Shown here: positions 35,101 to 45,609 of the stretch, in pieces
How positions within the stretch are numbered: the stretch's first letter is position 1
How the letters are laid out: each line of letters starts with the position of its first letter
Assembly (NCBI RefSeq): GCF_027244095.1
Contig: NC_069660.1
Span: forward strand, 140,295,834-140,359,833
Source of the DNA: Hemicordylus capensis
Lineage: Eukaryota > Chordata > Lepidosauria > Squamata > Cordylidae
DNA: 64,000 bases
Direction: 5' to 3'
The notes under the pieces: generated by a model
Told to the model about the DNA's origin: nothing
The model's input: only the letters and a program-made list of their open reading frames with translations
Databases searched by the model: none
Program-made: the position numbers and the translations under genes

Positions 35101-38100
35101 CCGTAGGGTTGCAATGAAGGCCTTGGAAAGGATATTTAGATGTCATGACGTGTCTACACCTACAAAGATTAGAATAGTTCAGATAATGGTTTTTCCCGTG
35201 ACACTCTATGGATGCGAAAGCTGGACTTTGAAGAAACAAGATAGAAAAGTATTGACACTCTTGAACTTTGGTGCTGGAGAAGACTTTTGAGGATACTATG
35301 GACAGCCAGGAAAACAAACAAATGGATCATAGAACAAATCAATCCAGAATTTTCACTCGAGGCACAAATGACCAGGCTCAAACTATCATACTTTGGACAC
35401 ATTACACAAAGACCCAGCTCCCTTGAGAAGTCGATAATGCTGGGGAAAGTTGAAGGAAAGAGAAGAGGATGGACAGCAGCAAGGAGAATGGACTCAATTA
35501 TGACAATAATGAATGCACCACTGAGAGACCTTAAAGGCCGAGTTGAAGTCAGATCATCCTGGAGAGAATCTATCTATGTGGTCGCTAAGAGTTGACACCG
35601 ACTTGACGGCTCTTCATCCATCCATGATTTTACTCTATGCTTTTTAGCAAGGGCAGGATTCAAAAAAGGGTCCCTAAGCTTTGGAGTAGCTCATCCCCCT
35701 CCCTTTTTAGCACTTTAGTTGATCTTTTAGGCTCTGTTGCAGCCCAAAAGGAGGTTGGGTTGCCGCCTCAGGAGGGAGAGTGAAGGGAGAAATGTCGAGC
35801 AGCATCTTTCCCTTCTCCTCCCCTCATAACTGGCTGGCTATTGCTCAGTGACATTTTGCTTGCTGTTGAACCTGTCAGTCAGGCTGAGGGAGGAATAGGC
35901 TGAATCTGAGCACTAGCTAGTCAGGACGAGAGGAGAAGGAGGTGATGTTGCCTGACACTGTTCCTATTCTCCTCCTGGAGAGGATGTCTCTCACTTGAAG
36001 CTGTAACGAGTCCTCTGATCAGGAGCCATTAGCATGGCAGTGGAACAGGGACGCAGAAGGGGAAGAGCGAAACATGTTACATGTGTTACATGCTAGCACA
36101 CTCTGTGACTATGCTTTTGATCTGTGTGGGGGAATTAGCTCAAATTGGGTGTAGTTTGGGGACAGTTGGTATGGGTAAAAGCAGGTCAGAGTTAGGGTAG
36201 CCAGAAAGGGGTAAGGGTTGAGACCAGGTTTCAACAAAGAATAATTTTATTAAAGACAAAAGTATTACAAGTAGAAAGTGCTGACTGGTAATTAGGAGAG
36301 GAGAGCTGATCTTGTGGTAGCAAGCATGGCTTGTCTCCCTAGCTAAGCAGGGTCCACCCTGGTTGCATATGAATGGGAGACTAGAAGTGTGAGCACTGTA
36401 AGATATTCCCCTCAGGGGATGGAGTCACTCTGGGAAGAGCATCTAGGTTCCAAGATCCCAACCTGACAGCATCTCCAAGATAGGGCTGAGAGAGATTCCT
36501 GCCTGCAACCTTGGAGAAGCCGCTGCCAGTCTGTGTAGACAATACTGAGCTAGATGGACCAGTGGTCTGACTCAGTATATGGCAGCTTCCTATGTTCCCA
36601 TGTTCCCAACCTCTCATAGATCCAGGACAGAAGTGCCTAGCTACTAGACACTGGTCCATAAGCAGAATACCAAATTCGAGTGAGCACAAGCTTGAGGGGA
36701 GGGGGAGAAAAATGGCATTGATAAACAGAACAGGGAGGAAGATAAAGTCATAGTCAATAACTGAGAAAAGAGGCACCATTTCAGAGTGCTGATTCTCTTT
36801 ACTGAGCAGGGGGAGAGCAACTAGTCCTGTCCATCCACAGAACATCATCCCTCCAGTGACTGTTGCTGGAGTCTATCTTGTCTTTCTTTTTTAGATTGTG
36901 AGCCCATTGAGGATAGGAAGCCATTTTATTTTTCTATTTATATATGTGTAAACCTCTTTGGGAACCTTTGTTGAAAGCAGTATATAAATATTTGTTATAT
37001 TCATATAATATAATATACCAGTCCTAAATTCTGCATGGCTGGTGTATTTCAGGTTTGATGTTCGTCTTTCTCTGGGTGGATGGAGGATAGGCTTTGCCAC
37101 AAAGGGGTGAAATGACAGATTTTGAGGAAGGCTTGAGGATCCTGGGCAAACACAAGACTCATGTTGATCCACTTCAGAGGAGTCTCAACTTCGATGGAAG
37201 TTGCAGGAAAGGAGGAGGCTGGCTGCCTTGAGTACCACCTGGAGATATCCGCGGCTCTCCATTGTTTCCAGATCTGGGCACTCCTTAAAGCTGGGGAGTT
37301 GATTGACTCATTGTTAATATCACAATTCAAAGTGCTTGCAACCTTTGTAATGGCCATTCTTAGCCCCTTGAGATTCATGCTTTCTTTCTCTGGGGAAGTA
37401 GAAGGCCAAACATGCTCATCCAAGATCGGCCCAAAGATTGGGGGCACCCCAGGTGAAGCCTGGCTTTGGTGCTACCCCACCCCATTTGCCTGCATGGTAA
37501 GCGGGCGATCCCCATGGCTTGCTGGCTGACTAGCTGGCTCCCGAAGGTGTGTCCACTTGCTCGCAGTCACACATCATCTGGCTGGTTGGCTGGCTGTGGC
37601 TGGTTGGCTGGCTGACTCTAGTGTGTGCACATGACCCAGATGTCAATGCCCCTCCCCACATGGCAACCTAGGTGACTGCCAAGATTGACTAGTGTGTGGG
37701 ACAGCCCTGTGCTAATCATATTCCCAAGCCCAGAGGGGGTCATGTAGCAAAAAGTGGGGATACAGGCTGGCTGCCTGTAATAAGAATTGGCCATCACCAG
37801 CCAGTGCCCCCCACCTCTCTCAGGCCTAGACACATTTGTCCCACCTTGTTCAATTATAGCTATGCCCCTGGTGTGTATGAAACTGTAACCAAGTCAAGGT
37901 AAAGCCTGTGTATACCACTATATGCTCCACATTCTATTTTAATAGCTCTAGAGAAAGTTTGCATTTTGCCAGTTTTTTCTTCTTAAACAGGCTTTGTAAG
38001 AGCCGAATGTGAATCTAGGTTAATAGGTGGATTTTCAATATGGCATTTGTGGACCAGAAGCTTGTTGGCAGAGGCTATCATTTGTAGAATATGAACAGAT

Positions 38101-38388
38101 CAATCTGTAATCAGACCTCTTAGGGATCAGGGCTTAGAAAAATCAGCTCCAAAGTATTGTGTTTCTTTCCTCATAGCACCTTGCAATATCACATCACAAG
38201 AGCTGGCTGCCAGAAAGTTGCATTTGGCTGGTGGGGAAAGGCATTCAATGTTGGTCCAAAATAACCACACAGTGGAATTCATATGCAATAAAGGATATTC
38301 CATTGTATCTCCTTCCATCAGAAAGTGTATGAATGGGATCGTGGATTTTCCAACATGTGTCTTGTCTGGTAAATATGCTAATAGTTGA
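30537..38388 (+). CDS. Gene 2: two-CCP factor H-related protein (join 30537-30600, 33131-33298, 38177-38388)
   Basis: Model: signal peptide, CCP19-like domain, CCP20-like domain, then a stop nine residues after the last Cys, giving 147 aa against 146 for gene 1. The layout, exon phases and upstream motif match gene 1, so the two look like tandem duplicates that have diverged strongly. The product should be a secreted complement regulator relative; binding to C3 fragments or surfaces is inferred from the family. The alternative is that the last exon splices at TCTG|GTAAAT (38368) into the CCP exons at 44353-48349, giving a five-CCP protein. The donor is mediocre and the CCP20-like domain is terminal in the family, so I prefer the short form, but both may exist. 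Intron 1 holds an L2 LINE and intron 2 a BovB LINE. Confidence 0.65.
30690..32145 (+). mobile_element. L2 LINE, 5'-truncated, in gene 2 intron 1
   Basis: The + strand frame at 30769-31350 carries reverse transcriptase motifs LLVLLDLSAAFDTIDH, GVPQGSILSPMLFNIYM and CYQYADDTQIYF. It continues after a stop with LGVLLDPHLSLVSQVEA and LQLVQNAAARLV. It ends in an (AAAT)n tail (32090-32145). At least two in-frame stops break it, and the active-site YADD is kept. Confidence 0.88.
32150..33125. other. Gene 2 intron 1, right part
   Basis: Mostly unclassified. A half copy of a hAT-like MITE (GGTTGGGAACCCCC end, 32650-32760) is visible. No further CCP exon. Confidence 0.4.
33131..33298 (+). CDS. Gene 2 exon 2: CCP19-like sushi domain
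   Basis: A 168-bp phase 1-1 exon with acceptor AATATAATTACAG and donor G|GTAAGTG. It encodes four cysteines (ACKAPA, YKCQSGYDLEG, VACKKKKW, PKCLG) and the conserved Trp before the final PPPKC. The YxCQxxYxLEG and WxxPPKCL patterns match human factor H CCP19. A run of eleven A residues codes KKKK, a possible slippage site in sequencing or replication, yet the frame is open as given. The pyrimidine tract is poor, so splicing may be weak. Confidence 0.85.
33445..33720 (-). mobile_element. SINE-like repeat family C, minus orientation
   Basis: Inverted relative of the copy at 13405-13650, with AATATTTGTATACCACTTTC at one end and CCACTGGAGGGATGCTGTGC in the middle. Lies in gene 2 intron 2. Confidence 0.65.
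33721..34367. other. Gene 2 intron 2, left part; nothing recognised
   Basis: AT-rich with short TATAC/TAGTAT repeats near 33850-33960. No coding signal. Confidence 0.35.
34381..35623 (+). mobile_element. BovB (RTE) LINE, 5'-truncated, with target duplication
   Basis: Reverse transcriptase segments on the + strand include CFIDFRKAFDCVDHVKLWNI, GVRQGCILSPYLLNIYAE and NNLHYADDTTLMAENAVDLQ. The 3' end GAGTTGACACCGACTTGACG is BovB-like. The sequence ATGATTTTACTCT at 34368-34380 recurs at 35624-35636 and is a 13-bp target duplication. Several in-frame stops mark it as inactive. Confidence 0.88.
35640..36290. other. Gene 2 intron 2; nothing recognised
   Basis: Unclassified sequence. No CCP exon or known repeat end is visible. 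Confidence 0.35.
36296..36600 (+). mobile_element. 5S/tRNA chimeric SINE, forward copy
   Basis: The head AGCTAAGCAGGGTC, CCTGGTT and GAATGGGAGACTAG followed by GTGAGCACTGTAAGATATTC follows 5S rRNA (CTAAGCAGGGTC, CCTGGTT, GGATGGGAGACC, GGTGCTGTAGG). A tRNA-derived segment and the body ending TATGGCAGCTTCCTATGTTC come next. This is the clearest forward copy. Confidence 0.8.
36780..37015 (+). mobile_element. SINE-like repeat family C, forward copy
   Basis: Same order of blocks as 13405-13650 (AGTGCTGATTCTC, ACATCATCCCTCCAGTGACT, TTGTGAGCCCATTGAGGATA, AAGCAGTATATAAATATTTG). Confidence 0.65.
37020..38170. other. Gene 2 intron 2, right part
   Basis: A run of GGCTGGNTGGCTGG-type words (37510-37620) is low complexity. 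A strong acceptor with an open but stop-ended stretch at 38004-38090 is discussed among rejected items. Confidence 0.35.
38177..38388 (+). CDS. Gene 2 exon 3: CCP20-like sushi domain, terminal or spliced on
   Basis: The acceptor TTTCTTTCCTCATAG opens a phase-1 exon with four cysteines (APCNITS, EFICNKGYS, RKCMNG, PTCVLS). Its HTVEFICNKGYSI and CMNGIVDFPTC segments parallel human CCP20 VEFVCKRGYR and CWDGKLEYPTC, including the lack of the usual Trp. Read through, it stops at TGA 38386-38388. A usable but weak donor TCTG|GTAAAT ends the domain at 38368 in phase 1, so the exon could also be internal. Two N-glycosylation sequons are visible (NIT and NHT). Confidence 0.83.
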
Positions 38389-38516
38389 TCTATTTCAATT
38401 TGATTATTTATCTGAAAGTTTATTTACCTTGTTTAGTTCTGTGCACTAGTCTGCTGCTATCTTCACATTTTGATTCCACCGTGGTCAAGACCAAGGCAAA
38501 ATGTAGCATACAGCCA

Positions 38517-39005
38517 TCAAGATGGAAACTGCAGCTAGTGCAAAATGCTGCAGCTAGGGTTTTATCCAGAGCTGCCCGTTGGGATCATATTACACCCACT
38601 CTGAAAGAACTGCACTGGCTACTAATTTGTTTCCGGATACAATTCAAGGTGCTGGTTTTGACCTTTAAAGCCCTTAATGGTTTGGGCCCGGGATATCTGA
38701 AGTACCGCCTGCTCCCAAGGGTTGCTGCCCACTTCATCATTTCATATCATCAGAGGGGGCTCTGCTCTGTGTGCCGACGGTGAGAGAGGCTTGGTTGTTG
38801 AGCACACAGGACAGGGCCTTCTCAGTCATTGCCCCGAGACTTTGGAATGCTCTCCCAGTTGAAATCTGCCCCTCAGTCTCCTTGACAGTTTTTAGGAAAA
38901 AAGTAAAGATGTGGTTTTTCACCCAGGCTTTTCAATTTATTTATTTTTTACTGCTGCTGCTTTGTGTTACATATTATTACTAATTTATGTGTTATTAAAT
39001 TTTTA
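38517..39005 (+). mobile_element. L2 LINE 3' end
   Basis: LQLVQNAAARVLS, LHWLLICFRIQFKVL and PRLWNALPVEICPSVS mark the C-terminal L2 frame, followed by an AT-rich tail. It starts about 130 bases after the gene 2 read-through stop. Confidence 0.82.
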
Positions 39006-39029
39006 TATAGAGATTTATAAAATGTGTTT

Positions 39030-39180
39030 ATCCTCACAGCAACCTTGTGTGGTAGGTTAGGCTGAAATATACATGACTGGCCCAGAGTCACCCAGTTAGT
39101 TTCATGGCTGAATGGGGATTAGAACTCAGGTCTCCCTGGTCCTAGTCCAACACTCTAACCACTGTACCACACTGGCTCCC
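39030..39180 (-). mobile_element. tRNA-derived squamate SINE (Sauria-like), partial
   Basis: Reverse copy with ATGACTGGCCCAGAGTCACC, GGATTAGAACTCAGGTCTCC and a head ending ACTGGCTCCC. The 3' portion is missing. Confidence 0.82.
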
Positions 39181-39235
39181 CACCAGTAACAGCCCTGTAT
39201 CTGCCCTGTCAGTATCTGTCCTGTAACTGTCAGGT

Positions 39236-39278
39236 TTGTTTGTTTGTTTGTTTGTTTGTTTGTTTGTTTGTTTGTTTT
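39236..39278. repeat. (GTTT)n simple repeat
   Basis: About ten GTTT units, likely the tail of a neighbouring retroelement. Confidence 0.9.
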
Positions 39279-39282
39279 ATAC

Positions 39283-39505
39283 AGGCAGGAGTCCCTCTGA
39301 GCCCTATCTTGGAGATGCCAGGGAGAGAATTTGGAACATTCTGCATGCAAGCATGCAGGTGCTCTACCCAGAGCAGTCCCATCCCCTAAGGGAAATATCT
39401 TACAGTGCTCACATGTAGTCTCCCATTCAGATACAAACCAGGGCAGAACCTGATTAGCAAAGACTAAAATTCATGCTCACTACCACAAGACAAGCTCTCC
39501 CCTCT
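39283..39505 (-). mobile_element. 5S/tRNA chimeric SINE, minus orientation, truncated
   Basis: Contains the body part (GGCAGGAGTCCCTCTGAGCC) and the reversed 5S-like head (CTCCCATTCAGATACAAACC AGGGCAG). The 3' terminal body is absent. Confidence 0.72.
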
Positions 39506-39659
39506 TTTTTTAAAAAAACCCATGTAATGGCTATTGGTTGTTTTTTAAAAAAATAAAGGATACATTTCATTAATTTTGATGATATGTCCTGCTAATTTTA
39601 AATGCTCTTTTTTAGTATTATAATTTCTTGTGTGTTAATAATATTTTTGAAACTGTATA

Positions 39660-42350
39660 TATCTATATATCTCAGAAGTAGAAAACCTGCCAGGGAGGCA
39701 GTTGGACCCTTAGATGATGAAGGTGTGAAAGAGATTATTAAGGAGGATAAGGAGATTACAGAGAATCTGAACGAGTTCTTTGCATCTGTCTTCACGGCAG
39801 AGGATACTGACCATATACCCTCTCCAGAAATGAGTTTTTCAGGTTTAGCAGCTGAGGAACTGGGTGAATTTGAGGTGACAAGGGAAGATATTCTAAACTG
39901 TCTTGAGAAGTTAAAAATTAACAAATCGCCTGGGCCAGATGGCATCGACCCAAGAGTTCTGAAGGAACTCAAATGTGAAATTGCCGATCTCCTAGCAAAA
40001 ATATATAACTTGTCCCTACAATCAGGCTCTGTACCAGAGGACTGGAAAGTAGCTAATGTGACTCCAATTTTCAAGAAGGGATCCAGGGGAACCAGGAAAT
40101 TACAGGTTGGTCAGCTTAACTTTGGTGCTGGGTAAACTGATGGAAAGCATACTTAAGGACAAAAGTGTTAAGCATATACAGGTGAAACTCGGAAAATTAG
40201 AATATCGTGCAAAAGTCCATTAATTTCAGTAATGCAAATTAAAAGGTGAAACTGATATATGAGACAGACGCATTGCATGCAAAGCGAGATAAGTCAAGCC
40301 TTAATTTGTTATAATTGTGATGATCATGGCGTACAGCTCATGAAAACCCCAAATCCACAATCTCAGAAAATTAGAATATTACATGGAACCAAGAAGACAA
40401 GGATTGAAGAACAGAACAATATCGGACCTCTGAAAAGTATAAGCATGCATATGTATTCAGTACTTGGTTTGGGCCCCTTTTGCAGCAATTACTGCCTCAA
40501 TGCGGCGTGGCATGGATGCTATCAGCCTGTGGCACTGATGAGGTATTATGGAAGACCAGGAAGCTTCATTAGCGGCCTTCAGCAATTCTGCATTGTTTGG
40601 TCTCATGTCTCTCATCCTTCTCTTGGCAATGCCCCATAGATTCTCTATGGGGTCAGGTCAGGCGAGTTTGCTGGCCAATCAAGCACAGTATACTGTATAC
40701 TTTTCAGAGGTCTGATATTGTTCTTTTCTTCAATCCTTGTCTTCTTGGTTCCATGTAATATTCTAATTTTCTGAGATTGTGGATTTGGGGTTTTCATGAG
40801 CTGTACGCCATGATCATCACAGTTATAACAAATTAAGGCTTGACTTATCTCGCTTTGCATGTAATGCGTCTGTCTCATATATCAGTTTCACCTTTTAATT
40901 TGCATTACTGAAATTAATGGACTTTTGCACGATATTCTAATTTTCCGAGTTTCACCTGTAGAAGAACAGGCCTTGTTGAAGGAGAACCAGCATGGCTTCT
41001 GCAAGGGCAAGTCTTGCCTCACTAATCTTTTGGAGTTCTTTGAGAGTGTCAACAGGCATGTGGATAAATGTGATCCAGTTGACATAGTATACTTGGACTT
41101 CCAAAATGCTTTTGATAAAGTTCCCCACCAAAGGCTCTTGAGTAAACTCAGCAGTCATGGAATAAGGGGACAGGTTCATGTGTGGATCGGTAACTGGTTG
41201 AAAGACAGGAAACAGAGAGTAGGAATAAATTGACAGTTTTCACATGGAGGTAGGTAGGAAGTGTGGTCCCCCAGGGATCAGTATTGGGACCAGTGCTCTT
41301 TAACTTGTTCATAAATGATCTAGAAACTGGGGTGACCAGCGAAGTGGCCAAATTTGCAAATGACACTAAACTATTTAGGGTAATGAAATCCACAACGGAC
41401 TGTGAGGAACTCCAAAAAGATTTCTCCAAACTGGGGAACTGGGTGACAAAATGGCAAATGCAGTTCAATGTAAGCAAGTGTAAAGTGATGCATATTGGGG
41501 CAAAAAACACCAACTTCACATATATGCTGATGGGATCTGAGCTGCTGGTGACTGACCAGGAGAGAGATCTTGGGGTTGTGGTGGATAGCTCATTGAAAGT
41601 GTCATCTCAGTGCATGGCAGCTGTGAAAAAAGCTAATTTCATGCTAGGAATCATTAGGAGTGGGGTTGAAAATAAAAATGCTAATATTATAATGCCCTTA
41701 TACAAATCTATGGTGGAGCCACATCTGGAGTACTACATACAGCTTTGGTCACCGTATCTTAAGAAGGATATTGAAGAACTGGAAAAGGTGCAGAAGAGGG
41801 CAACCAAAATGAGCAAGAGCCTGGCGCACCTTCCTTATGAGACTAGGCTACAGCATCTGGGGCTCCTTACCTTGGAAAAGAAGCGACTAAGGGGAGACAT
41901 GATTGAAGTGTAAACGATTATGCATGGAGTGCAGAGTAGACAGAGAGAAATTGTTCTTCCTCTCTCACAACATTAGAACCAGGGGTCACCCCATGAAACA
42001 GAAGGCTGGGCAATTTAGGACCGACAAGTGGAAGTACTTTTTCACACAGTGCATAATTAATCTATGGAATTCCTTGCCATGGGATGTGGTGATGACTACC
42101 AGATTGGATGGCTTTAAAAAGGGCAGATTCATGGAGGGCAGGTCTATCAATGGCTACTAGTCTGATGGCTGTCGACCACCTCCAGCCTCAGAGGCATGAT
42201 GCCTCTCAATACCAGTTGCAGGGGAGCAACAGCAGGAGAGAGGGCACGCAGATACCTCTTGCCTGTGGACTCCCCAGAGGCATCTGGTGGGCCATTGTGT
42301 CAAACAGGATGCTGGACTAGATGGGCCTTGTGCCTGATCCAGCAGGGCTG
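39660..42350 (+). mobile_element. CR1 LINE, split by a Tc1-like element
   Basis: The first part (39660-40178) encodes KINKSPGPDGIDPRVLKEL and PEDWKVANVTPIFKKGSRG. After the insertion, 40959-41913 encodes ENQHGFCKGKSCLTNLLEFF, VYLDFQNAFDKVPHQRLLSK, VPQGSVLGPVLFNLFINDL and KFANDTKLF. The YADD-type active site reads FAND, so one catalytic Asp is Asn. The 3' end carries the CR1 tail also seen at 16842, 29500, 47185 and 58631. Broken and 5' truncated. Confidence 0.9.
40179..40958 (-). mobile_element. Tc1/mariner-type element with long inverted repeats
   Basis: 780 bp flanked by TA at 40177-40178 and 40959-40960. The ends CAGGTGAAACTCGGAAAATT and its complement open inverted repeats of about 260 bp that differ at only a few positions. 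The minus strand between them keeps the last part of a Tc1-like transposase (LDWPANSPDLTP, the region of the third catalytic acid), with a one-base frame loss right after it. The middle of the transposase is deleted, so it is non-autonomous. Confidence 0.9.
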
Positions 42351-42936
42351 TTCGTGTGTGTGTGTATGTGTATATGTGTGTGTGTTTATATACTGTACAT
42401 ACTTGAAGCTCTGTGGATGTTAATGATTTTTTTAAAAAGTTTTTGACGGTAATCGAAGGGAATATATGCTTTGGGGTGAGACCACAGTCAATTTAGAACT
42501 TAATGGACAATAGGTATTTGGTATTGTTACCAGCATGATGCAGAGACTGCTGGAAAAGCTTTTCACAGGATGCTTGCTGCTGATATAATCTGTGTCATTC
42601 CATTGTGTCATTCCAGTGCCTGGCAAAGAGAGTTCCACATTCCATTTTTCTCTTTCCAGTTCCAGTGAGCAGCTGACACTATCATGGAATCTCTCCACAC
42701 CAGGTACCAGAATGATGTACTACATATGAAGCCAATGCTACATATGGGGGCTCAGGACAAGCAATAATTTTGGAGAGAACTGAAGGCAGTTCCAAACAAC
42801 AGAGCAATTGTTGCCAGCTTTATACACAGATGTATATGTTGTAGCATTTGTTGTACAGAGGCAGGTTTTTGAAGCATTAAAAGAAACTGCGGAAGCACTG
42901 GATGTAGATAATAGTGGGATGGATGTTCTCACTATG

Positions 42937-43260
42937 GGTGGCTTCACACATCATGGCAGCAAGTAGGGTTCTGCTAACTGCCCGATCCCGGAGAGCATGT
43001 GCTCCCAGAGCAAATCTCAGTTGGGGTGTGTTGTTCAAGCCCACCAATGTTGGGTTCTCCTGATGCACTTTCCTCCAGGGACCTAACATCTGTAACCTAG
43101 ATATCAAGTTAGTTACAGATGTCAGATTCCCAGAGGAGAGTGTGTTGAGGAACCCAACATTGGTGGGTTCAGAGGACACACCTGGAGCAGAACCTGTATC
43201 TTGTTCTGGGAGCATGCAGTTGGAAACTTACTTGTAGACATGGTGTATGAAGTCACTCTA
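42937..43260. mobile_element. Palindromic MITE
   Basis: Two inverted arms meet near 43100 (AGATATCAAGTT). Matching blocks are CCCACCAATGTTGGGTTC / GAACCCAACATTGGTGGG and ACATCTGTAAC / GTTACAGATGT. Outer ends GGCTTCACACATCATGG and ATGGTGTATGAAGTC are diverged inverted copies. Confidence 0.65.
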
Positions 43261-43817
43261 TGAACCATGATACCTCAGTCATGTCAGGTTCAGCTCTCAA
43301 TCATACCAGTTTGTCTTATTTGCTGACTACTGTAGAAACATCACTGAAGCTTGTAATTTTACAACAAAAACATTAGTCTGGATGGAAAATGTAACATTTT
43401 GTCTAAGCATCATTGATAGGATGTGGGTAGAGGCACTGGTTGTAATCCTGTTCACAGCTAGATTAGTTATATCTCATTGGATTATAAGGGTCAAAATACA
43501 TATTGCATGGCAGATCCATGACTGGATTACCTGATATTCCTCTTGTTAATTATATGCAACTGGGCAGTTGTTCATGCATATCCTCTTGTTAATGATATGC
43601 AACCGGTGAGTGTGTATCTGTGGAGGGGTGGGAACAATTTGATAGAGCAGCAGTGCTGGGGGATGAGGTGTTTAAGCCTTCACTCTTATCAAAAGCACCC
43701 CTACAGGCTGTAATTTGTCCAGTTGTGGGGAGATAGGAATTGATTTTTTTCATCCCATGGAGCAAAAACCAGCCTGAATGGCAATTTTGATCAGAAAAAT
43801 AGCAGTGGGGAAGGGTA

Positions 43818-44075
43818 ATCATTGTATTATTTATATACTTCTTTCCAACAAAAAAGTTCTCAAAGTGGTTTACATAGAAAAAGGATACTAAGGAGAAGAT
43901 GTTTCCCTATCCCCAAAGGTCTCACAGTCTAAAAAGAAACACAAGGAAGACATCAGCAACATCCACTAAGGGTTTCTGTGCTAGGGTTAAAAAGGGCCTT
44001 TTGGTCTCTCCCTGCTTAATGAAAATAGGATCACCACTTTGAAAGGTGCCACTTTGCCCAGTTAGCAGGGGTTAA
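43818..44075 (-). mobile_element. SINE-like repeat family C, minus orientation
   Basis: Reverse relative of 13405-13650, with TTATTTATATACTTCTTTCC, AAAGTGGTTTACATAGA and ACTTTGCCCAGTTAGCAGGG. It lies 280 bases before CCP exon A. Confidence 0.65.
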
Positions 44076-44352
44076 ATACACTCGCACAGCACTGCTGGTC
44101 CATACAAAGCGGCAGCCCCACCCCCAATGGCTGCATTTTATTAAAAAGGAAGCATCAGGAGATCCAGTCACAGATCTCAAGAATAATGTGCCGCAGGGCC
44201 CCAAGACTATGCAGAGCCTGTCAGTGGAGACAGATGAAACCCAGCTAGAAAGCATTCCATTTTACAAGCCATATGGTGATGATACTGTAACTACTGATGA
44301 GGGAAATTTGCTGCTGGTAGCTAAATTTCCTTTTCTGCTTCTCATTTGCAAG

Positions 44353-44523
44353 TCATATGCAGTACTCCAGAAGTAAACAATGGCAACTTCCTTCCAGTAC
44401 AGAGTCGGTACAGACTTGAGCAGATGATCCAAGTTGAGTGTCATTCAGGATATACATCTGAAAACCCCAATACATCTTCGAAATGCACAAAGTTGGGCTG
44501 GTCACCACATCCAAACTGTATAC
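44353..44523 (+). CDS. CCP exon A of downstream group (CCP7-like)
   Basis: A 171-bp phase 1-1 exon with acceptor CTGCTTCTCATTTGCAAG and donor C|GTAAGT. The four cysteines (ICSTPE, VECHSGYTS, SKCTKLGW, PNCIR) and the Trp in GWSPHPNC define one CCP. Gln/Val before the second Cys, HxGY after it, and the GWSPxPxCIR ending match human factor H CCP7. It is either the fourth domain of gene 2, reached from the weak donor at 38368, or part of a third gene whose start I cannot see. No signal-peptide exon was found between 38388 and here. Confidence 0.83.
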
Positions 44524-45609
44524 GTAAGTACATTTCATGTTGAAGGGATTCTTTTTTTTTTTCTACTTTCAAAGCTTAAATGACCAGTGAATGTAGTCAG
44601 TTTTGTATTTTGGACAGTTAAAGGACTGCCTTTTAATAAAGAAACTTCTGTGGTTGCCCCAGGAGTTAAAAAAAAAGCATACATGCCAGTTTTTTGTAAC
44701 AATACTCAAGAAAAATGGTCAGATACAAGGCTGAATTTAAAATTCTAGCTTTACTGAGGGAGGAATTGTGAGGTTGCAGAGAAGAAAGGTACAGGAGAGA
44801 CCTGAACATTCTGGGGGGAAAGTACTTGACCTAAGAACTTATTCTGTGGAAATGTCAATATACAATGGCTGACATGAAAGGCAAATTACTCAAAGAAGTC
44901 CCGTTGAAATTAAAACGAGAAGTTAGTTTAATTTCCGTCCCACTGAAATTAAAAATGAGCTAACTGGTCCTTTTAACTTCAGTGGGACTACTTTGAGTAA
45001 TTTCCCTTGTCATGTCAGCCATTATCATTCTGCAGCTGTTCATAAAACCAGATATTTACAAAAAGAGAAAGTCAGTTCCTATGCCAGTTGGGAATGCATT
45101 CACATACACAAAGGTCTGCTGTAGCATAGTCATAGTTCTGAAGTATTTTATGAACAGCATTTTCAGTTCTTGTTGTGTCAATGGGATTTCAATTGAATAC
45201 TGCATTCCCCCATTAGAAAGGTTGGTGCCCCATATGTGGATGGGCTGTGTACAACTTGGATCTAGAAAGGGAGCAGGAGAAAGACGATGTTGTCATGGGT
45301 AGCTGTGTGGGGGGGGGGGCGTGGATCTTGGAGGTCTGCAACAAAACTGTAGCTTTCAGGGGGAAGCTGATCCAGACTGTGGCCCAGCATGGGTTCAGTG
45401 AGTCATCTCTCATGAGTTCAATATGTCTCAGAATTTAAATATATGGAATTTGTCTCTTATATAGTTGCACATTGACACTGGCACTACTAAAAAATATTTG
45501 TCACTACTGGTACTACTAAAAAAATATTGGTTTTGGTAGTCCCATTGTGGGGGACACAATGTTTTTCCAGTCTTCTGTCTGCAATCCTAAACCCACTTAC
45601 TTGGAAGTT

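Noticed and set aside
38004-38091. Strong acceptor TTTTTTCTTCTTAAACAG with a phase-1 frame containing AECESR and IICRI
   Set aside because: The frame stops after about 33 residues, with only two cysteines and no CCP pattern; at most a very decayed exon.
43574-43604. ATGCATATCCTCTTG... before a GTGAGT, a possible tiny signal exon for the downstream CCP group
   Set aside because: Only about ten residues, phase 2 instead of 1, and it is half of a local tandem duplication.
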